Shown one piece after another: positions 44,752 through 48,515 of a stretch of DNA of 48,515 nucleotides; position 1 is the stretch's first letter; each line of letters begins with the position of its first letter. Origin of the DNA: Cytophagaceae bacterium (GTDB lineage: Bacteria > Bacteroidota > Bacteroidia > Cytophagales > Spirosomataceae). The position numbers and the translations under genes were made by a program. Below the pieces are notes generated by a model. That model saw nothing but the letters and a program-made list of their open reading frames with translations, was not told the origin of the DNA and searched no databases. Where the stretch lies: assembly GCA_947494535.1 (NCBI GenBank), contig CANLVU010000007.1, positions 1 through 48,515 of the forward strand, given 5' to 3'.

Positions 44752-45450
44752 ATGGGAAAATACGTTATTGTTGGGGCTAGCCAAGGAATTGGTGAGTCCA
44801 TTGCGACAGCTTTGCTTAAGGACGGACACGAAGTCATTAATTTTTCGCGCAACCCATCCTCTATTCCAGGAGTAGAAAACCAGGTTTGGGATGCCTTAGG
44901 AACAGACGATTCTGCCATTGCAGCCATCACGGGACCTTTAGACGGAATAGCCTATTGCCCAGGAAGCATTAATTTGAAACCATTTAATCGCTTAAGCTCT
45001 GCGGATTTTGAAAAAGATTTCCAAATAAACGTATTAGGTGCAGTTCGCGTCATTCAAGCTTTATTACCTGCTTTAAAGCAGTCATCGACCTCATCCATCG
45101 TATTGTTTAGTACGGTAGCCGTTCAAACCGGAATGGGCTTTCATGCTTCCATTGCGAGTGCAAAAGGAGCCATTGAAGGTTTAACGCGTTCTTTAGCAGC
45201 AGAATTAGCGGCAAATAAGATTCGAGTAAATGCTATTGCACCATCGTTAACGCAAACTCCATTAGCTGGAGCCTTATTAAATTCACCAGAGAAAATTGAA
45301 GCGGGTGGTAAAAGACATCCATTAGGACGTGTGGGGCAATCAGAGGATATCGCTAATCTAGCTGGGTTCTTATTGAATCCTGCGAACTCGTGGATAACAG
45401 GTCAAATCATCGGGGTAGATGGAGGAATAGGTTCCTTAAGGACTAATTAA
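44752..45450 (+). CDS. SDR-family oxidoreductase lacking the catalytic tyrosine
   Basis: Short-chain dehydrogenase/reductase fold, 232 aa. NAD(P)-binding GASQGIGES (residues 8-16), the structural Asn of INVLG (N93), Ser120 and Lys138 are present, but the YxxxK tyrosine is replaced by Ile134 (HASIASAKG). C-terminal NKIRVNAIAPSLTQTPL and WITGQIIGVDGG are normal. It sits 2 bp after folE in a PTPS-folE-SDR row, so a role as pterin reductase, like sepiapterin reductase, is tempting; the lost Tyr argues for a different mechanism or a non-catalytic role. 4-bp convergent overlap with the CDF gene. Confidence 0.9.
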   Translation: MGKYVIVGASQGIGESIATALLKDGHEVINFSRNPSSIPGVENQVWDALGTDDSAIAAITGPLDGIAYCPGSINLKPFNRLSSADFEKDFQINVLGAVRVIQALLPALKQSSTSSIVLFSTVAVQTGMGFHASIASAKGAIEGLTRSLAAELAANKIRVNAIAPSLTQTPLAGALLNSPEKIEAGGKRHPLGRVGQSEDIANLAGFLLNPANSWITGQIIGVDGGIGSLRTN

Positions 45451-46433
45451 GAACGACCTAGACTTTCGTTAAAATGCTTTTGGTTTAAAGCCAAATTCAT
45501 CTGATTCCATTCTATTTTCTTCGAAAAAGCAGCATTTCTAATCGCACAATCCGCGATAGTGCAGTGACTACAACACTCATCAAGGCAAGGATCCGCGTGG
45601 ACAAATATCTCCACGTGGGTTGCTTGTAATTCCCCTAGCATTTGCTCAAAAGCATGAATTTCTTCGTGCGTTCTTTGTAAATCCCAATAACGAGGTAAAG
45701 TCAAATGGCAATCTATGTGCAAATCACCGCCATATTGTTGTACACGTAGATTGTGCAAATCAATCCATTCGTCTTTTTTATTTGATACGACCCAGTCAGT
45801 CACTTTTTGGAACAAGGCAGGATTCGTTTCATCCATCAAAGCAGCCACCGACTCACGAATCAAGTGAATTCCCTGCCAACACATAAATCCGGCAAACAAG
45901 AAGGAGGCGATTGAATCCACCCAATACCAATGCGTAAAATAAGTTAATGCCAAAGCAGCAACGACCAAAATACCATTGTAAGCATCTAAACGCAGGTGTT
46001 TACCGTCCGCAATAAGCGCAGGAGAATGGGACGAGCGCCCTTTTTGGACTAAAAAATAACCTAGTAAGCCATTAATACCAGCAGACACGAAAGAAACAGC
46101 CATACCCACATCTAAACTTTTCAGTTCTGGCGAGGCATATAAATGCTGGGAGGCATGCAGAAAAATATAGGCAGATGCTAATAAAATAAGCACCCCTTCG
46201 AGACCAGAGGCAAAGAATTCGATTTTACCATGGCCATATGGATGATTCAAATCCTTGGGTAAAGACGCTAAATAAATCGAATAATAGGCAAAACAGGCCG
46301 CGACTACATTGATAATCGACTCTAATGCATCCGTCAATAAAGTCGTCGATCCACTCGCATAATAGACCGCAAATTTCGCGATCATGATGAGCACCGAAAC
46401 GAAAAAAGAAAGAAGGACAAGCCGCTGTTTCAT
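45447..46433 (-). CDS. Cation diffusion facilitator family transporter
   Basis: Inner-membrane efflux antiporter for divalent metals such as Zn or Fe. 328 aa from ATG at 46433 (MKQRLVLLSFFVSVLIMIAKF); the longer frame to 46490 runs into the Nudix gene. Six membrane helices, then a cytoplasmic domain. TM2 reads TDALESIINVV, with Glu38 and Asn42 where the family usually has His/Asp and Asp; TM5 has ADGKHLRLD with the normal HxxxD. The C-terminus contains a Cys-rich motif (HADPCLDECCSHCTIADC) not general in the family, perhaps a metal sensor. Divergent from the Nudix gene with only 26 bp between starts. Confidence 0.93.
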   Translation of the reverse strand: MKQRLVLLSFFVSVLIMIAKFAVYYASGSTTLLTDALESIINVVAACFAYYSIYLASLPKDLNHPYGHGKIEFFASGLEGVLILLASAYIFLHASQHLYASPELKSLDVGMAVSFVSAGINGLLGYFLVQKGRSSHSPALIADGKHLRLDAYNGILVVAALALTYFTHWYWVDSIASFLFAGFMCWQGIHLIRESVAALMDETNPALFQKVTDWVVSNKKDEWIDLHNLRVQQYGGDLHIDCHLTLPRYWDLQRTHEEIHAFEQMLGELQATHVEIFVHADPCLDECCSHCTIADCAIRNAAFSKKIEWNQMNLALNQKHFNESLGRS

Positions 46434-46438
46434 TAGCA

Positions 46439-46455
46439 CAAAGATAGTATTTTTA
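46439..46455. promoter_or_regulatory. Back-to-back -7 boxes of the CDF and Nudix genes
   Basis: Minus strand TATCTTTG (46439-46446), full TAnnTTTG match, ends 5 nt before the CDF ATG. Plus strand TATTTTTA (46448-46455) ends 4 nt before the Nudix ATG. The two boxes are adjacent inside a 26-bp spacer, so each -33 region lies within the other gene and transcripts would be leaderless. Confidence 0.45.
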
Positions 46456-46459
46456 CCGA

Positions 46460-47014
46460 ATGGAAACGGAAAACAATCCCTGGAAAACAATCAGTCAAGA
46501 AACCGCCTATGAGAATGCGTGGATTCGAGTGGAACACCACGACGTCATAAATCCTGCCGGAAATCCAGGTATTTATGGGAAAGTACACTATAAAAACACA
46601 GCCATTTCCATCGTGGCTGTTGACTCCAAAGGTTACACGTATTTAGTGGGGCAATACCGGTACACGCTGAATGCGTATTCCTGGGAAGTCCCGGAAGGAG
46701 GTTGCTCCATCGAATCAGGAGAATCTATATTAGACGCAGCTAAACGTGAACTTTTAGAAGAAACTGGATTGGTTGCTATGCAATGGACAGAAATAGGAGA
46801 GGTCTACCTCTCTAATTCAGTGAGCGATGAGCGAGCAGTAATGTATTTAGCCCAAAACCTAAACCAACAACAAGCTTGTCCAGAAGAAACGGAGCAATTA
46901 AAAATACGTAGAATACCTTTAAAAGAAGCGATTGAAATGGCTCAAAATGGTCAAATTACAGATGCCTTGAGTGTATTGACCCTCTTAAAGATCCCAGCTT
47001 TGCATCTGATTTAA
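46460..47014 (+). CDS. Nudix hydrolase
   Basis: Mg-dependent nucleotide-sugar or ADP-ribose pyrophosphatase type. 184 aa. The Nudix box GX5EX7REUXEEXGU is complete: the segment from GESILDAAKRELLEETGL within residues about 80-105, preceded by SWEVPEGGC. The N-terminal NPWKTISQETAYENAWIRVE region is typical of ADP-ribose pyrophosphatase-like members. Substrate unknown. Its start lies 26 bp from the divergent CDF start and its end overlaps surE by 30 bp in convergent orientation. Confidence 0.93.
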   Translation: METENNPWKTISQETAYENAWIRVEHHDVINPAGNPGIYGKVHYKNTAISIVAVDSKGYTYLVGQYRYTLNAYSWEVPEGGCSIESGESILDAAKRELLEETGLVAMQWTEIGEVYLSNSVSDERAVMYLAQNLNQQQACPEETEQLKIRRIPLKEAIEMAQNGQITDALSVLTLLKIPALHLI

Positions 47015-47752
47015 CTCATCATAATCCGTCAAATCATATTTTATAGGCACAATACTCACATAATTTTCTGCTAAAGCATCTAAATCCGTATTATTATTCA
47101 AATCCTCATTGAATAAATCTCCATCCATCCAATAATAAGGCTTTCCATAAGGATCCTTTCGCTCTTCAAAACGCTCTCTAAAGATCGCATTCGCTTGTTT
47201 CACCACTTTAACGCCTTGCAAAGGCATCGAAGAATGAGCCGGGAAATTGACATTTAAGGTAAGCCCTTTAGGTAATCCATGAACGAGTACTTGCTGGCAA
47301 ATTTTAATTATATAATCGTGGCAGTGAGAAAAATCAGCATCTGAAGCATAATCACATAAGGAGAAGCCAATAGCCGGTATCCCTTCCATCGCCGCTTCAA
47401 TGGCTGCTGACATGGTTCCTGAGTACAAAACGGCAATCGAGGCATTGGATCCGTGGTTAATACCGGAAACTACTAAATCAATTTTGCGGTCTTTCAGAAT
47501 TTGGTGTTTACCGATCTTCACACAATCTGCTGGCGTTCCTGAACACTTGTAGGATTGAACATGATCCCCAAAATCATTCGTCTTCACCACTCTCAAAGGT
47601 TCACCCAATGTAATGGCATGACCCATTCCTGATTGATGTGAATCTGGTGCCACCACGACAACTTCGCCCAATTCGGACATAATTTCCGTTAATACACGAA
47701 TGCCTTTTGAATGTATAGAATCGTCGTTTGCGATGAGAATAAGAGGTTTCAT
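46985..47752 (-). CDS. surE: 5'/3'-nucleotidase SurE
   Basis: Metal-dependent nucleotidase acting on nucleoside 5'- and 3'-monophosphates, part of the survival protein E family. 255 aa. The metal-binding NDD is at the start (PLILIANDDSIHSKGI), with SHQSGMGHAITL, the SGINHGSNA motif that carries the active-site Asn, and YSGTMSAAIEAAMEGIPAIGFS. In Proteobacteria surE lies next to pcm; no pcm is here. Divergent from the GNAT gene with 36 bp between starts. Confidence 0.96.
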   Translation of the reverse strand: MKPLILIANDDSIHSKGIRVLTEIMSELGEVVVVAPDSHQSGMGHAITLGEPLRVVKTNDFGDHVQSYKCSGTPADCVKIGKHQILKDRKIDLVVSGINHGSNASIAVLYSGTMSAAIEAAMEGIPAIGFSLCDYASDADFSHCHDYIIKICQQVLVHGLPKGLTLNVNFPAHSSMPLQGVKVVKQANAIFRERFEERKDPYGKPYYWMDGDLFNEDLNNNTDLDALAENYVSIVPIKYDLTDYDELNQMQSWDL

Positions 47753-47754
47753 AT

Positions 47755-47785
47755 TTGCTATTTTGACTGCAATTTACAAATTTTG
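47755..47785 (+). promoter_or_regulatory. Candidate promoter of the GNAT gene
   Basis: TTG (47755-47757), 20-bp spacer, AAATTTTG (47778-47785), one mismatch to TAnnTTTG. The ATG at 47789 is 3 nt after the box, so the mRNA should be leaderless or nearly so. Confidence 0.45.
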
Positions 47786-47788
47786 GTC

Positions 47789-48265
47789 ATGATTTTACGT
47801 AAAGCAACCCTAGAAGACATACCACTAATTCAAGAAATTGCAGAAGAAGCATGGAGACCCACTTATGGCCATATTTTGTCTGAACAACAAACGCGATACA
47901 TGATTCCCATGATGTATGCGTCAGAGGTACTGCAAAACCAAATCGAAATTTTTTCGATTTTAGAAATAGATGGAGAAGGAATGGGCTATTGTGCCTTTGA
48001 ACAAACCTCAGAGACGGAAGCCAAGCTTAATAAACTTTACTTACGGCCATCGGTAAAGCAAAAAGGAGCAGGAAGCTTTATTATCGAACAAATAAGCAAT
48101 CAGGCTCGCTCCATGGGCATTACGTCGATCTATTTAAACGTAAACAAACACAATTCAGCTGTAGAGTTTTACTTTAAAAAAGGATTCATCAAAGACCGCG
48201 AAATGGTCCTAGATATAGGTAATGGCTACGTAATGGATGATTACGTTATGCGATTAATACTATAG
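47789..48265 (+). CDS. GNAT-family N-acetyltransferase
   Basis: Acetyl-CoA-dependent acetyltransferase, acceptor unknown. 158 aa from ATG at 47789 (MILRKATLEDIPLIQEIAEEAW); the frame extending back to 47711 runs antisense through the surE start and is not used. The acetyl-CoA motif is LYLRPSVKQKGAGSFIIEQ (R/Q-x-x-G-x-G/A form, here KQKGAG), followed by SIYLNVNKHNSAVEFYFKKGF, the conserved strand and C-terminal turn. Ends with a 20-bp convergent overlap with the nucleoside phosphorylase gene. Confidence 0.9.
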   Translation: MILRKATLEDIPLIQEIAEEAWRPTYGHILSEQQTRYMIPMMYASEVLQNQIEIFSILEIDGEGMGYCAFEQTSETEAKLNKLYLRPSVKQKGAGSFIIEQISNQARSMGITSIYLNVNKHNSAVEFYFKKGFIKDREMVLDIGNGYVMDDYVMRLIL

Positions 48266-48515
48266 CTTTTTCAATCAAAGACCTGATTTGACCCTCTGGG
48301 TCTTTCGAAAATTCGTTCGTCATTCGATTCGCTAAAATAGCATTTAAGGATATCATTTCATGTCCCATTGCTCCGCAAAAGGCATAATAGGCAGCCGTTT
48401 CCATTTCGATATTGGTGATTTCTTGCTGGTCTAGCTTCGCTGCAGCTACCTTTTCTAGAAAATCAGGTCTTATCGAATGAATTCTTATCGTTCTTCCTTG
48501 CGGCGCATAAAAGCC
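48246..48515 (-). CDS. Nucleoside phosphorylase, C-terminal part (5' end beyond the window)
   Basis: The last 89 residues of a purine- or uridine-phosphorylase-like enzyme, read from the right edge without a start codon. GFYAPQGRTIR at the very edge and NIEMETAAYYAFCGAMGHEMISL carry the substrate-binding (FYAPQGR) and ribose-binding (EMET) elements of the PNP/UDP family. NRMTNEFSKDPEG is a plausible loop. The closest reading is a uridine phosphorylase-type protein; substrate not fixed. Stop at 48246-48248; the 3' end overlaps the GNAT gene by 20 bp. Confidence 0.88.
   Translation of the reverse strand, partial: GFYAPQGRTIRIHSIRPDFLEKVAAAKLDQQEITNIEMETAAYYAFCGAMGHEMISLNAILANRMTNEFSKDPEGQIRSLIEKAIVLIA

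Noticed and set aside
44752-45450. Assignment as sepiapterin reductase
   Set aside because: Context is suggestive, but the catalytic tyrosine is missing and no specific motif supports it; left as SDR.
45620-45886. 88-aa plus-strand frame opposite the CDF gene
   Set aside because: Antisense to the well-supported CDF domain, no recognisable features.

Overview
The window is a stretch of bacterial chromosome from the Bacteroidota, most likely the order Cytophagales (Spirosomataceae-like; a freshwater Aquirufa/Arcicella-type organism is my inference, not proven). The reasons are: a gliding-motility GldC homologue, two DUF5686 outer-membrane proteins, a DUF6728 protein, a three-domain IspG, a GSII plus GSIII glutamine synthetase pair, AT-rich spacers, no obvious Shine-Dalgarno sequences, and recurring promoter boxes of the Bacteroidota -7 type (TAnnTTTG). 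About 43 protein genes fill the window; both outermost genes are cut by its ends. I saw no rRNA, tRNA, CRISPR, IS element, prophage or integrase.

Layout. 1-6645: end of an RlmI-like methyltransferase, then topA-folD and a DUF5686 protein on the minus strand. 6817-10717: aconitase, PRPP synthetase and ribosomal protein L25 on the plus strand, closed by a bidirectional terminator shared with the membrane pyrophosphatase HppA (10803-12989, minus). 13056-17193: second DUF5686 protein (minus) divergent from a class III aminotransferase (plus), then thioredoxin. 17266-21522: DUF2461 gene and dnaE. 21642-24130: trpS, a PAP2 phosphatase and a LuxC-type acyl-CoA reductase. 24243-32684: a nitrogen-flavoured region with a dicluster ferredoxin, a beta-barrel porin, an Amt ammonium channel, mtaB and two unrelated glutamine synthetases transcribed away from each other. 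32692-34821: an acidic unknown protein, rsmE and a fatty-acid desaturase. 34868-39006: cinA with an orphan E2 acyltransferase, gldC with a secreted thioredoxin-like protein, DUF6728. 39010-43585: ispG, a FucP-type sugar transporter and a GH109-like oxidoreductase. 43666-45450: a pterin cluster (PTPS-like, FolE, SDR). 45447-48515: CDF metal transporter, Nudix hydrolase, SurE, GNAT acetyltransferase and the C-terminal end of a nucleoside phosphorylase.

Most genes are ordinary housekeeping. The unusual content is in the spacers around the porin-amt pair (24591-25052 and 27570-27830). There I find four arrays of degenerate 7-bp tandem repeats in two sequence families; two arrays face each other as a long inverted repeat running into the stop codon of mtaB. 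The same spacers hold a 52-bp direct repeat carrying TTTTTGCAAAAA-type palindromes just upstream of the porin promoter, and stacked, mutually exclusive hairpins after amt. Other points of interest are a perfect 14-bp inverted repeat inside the start of rsmE, several promoter boxes so close to start codons that leaderless mRNAs are likely, and an SDR protein in the pterin cluster that lacks the catalytic tyrosine. I found no convincing new defence or mobile system.
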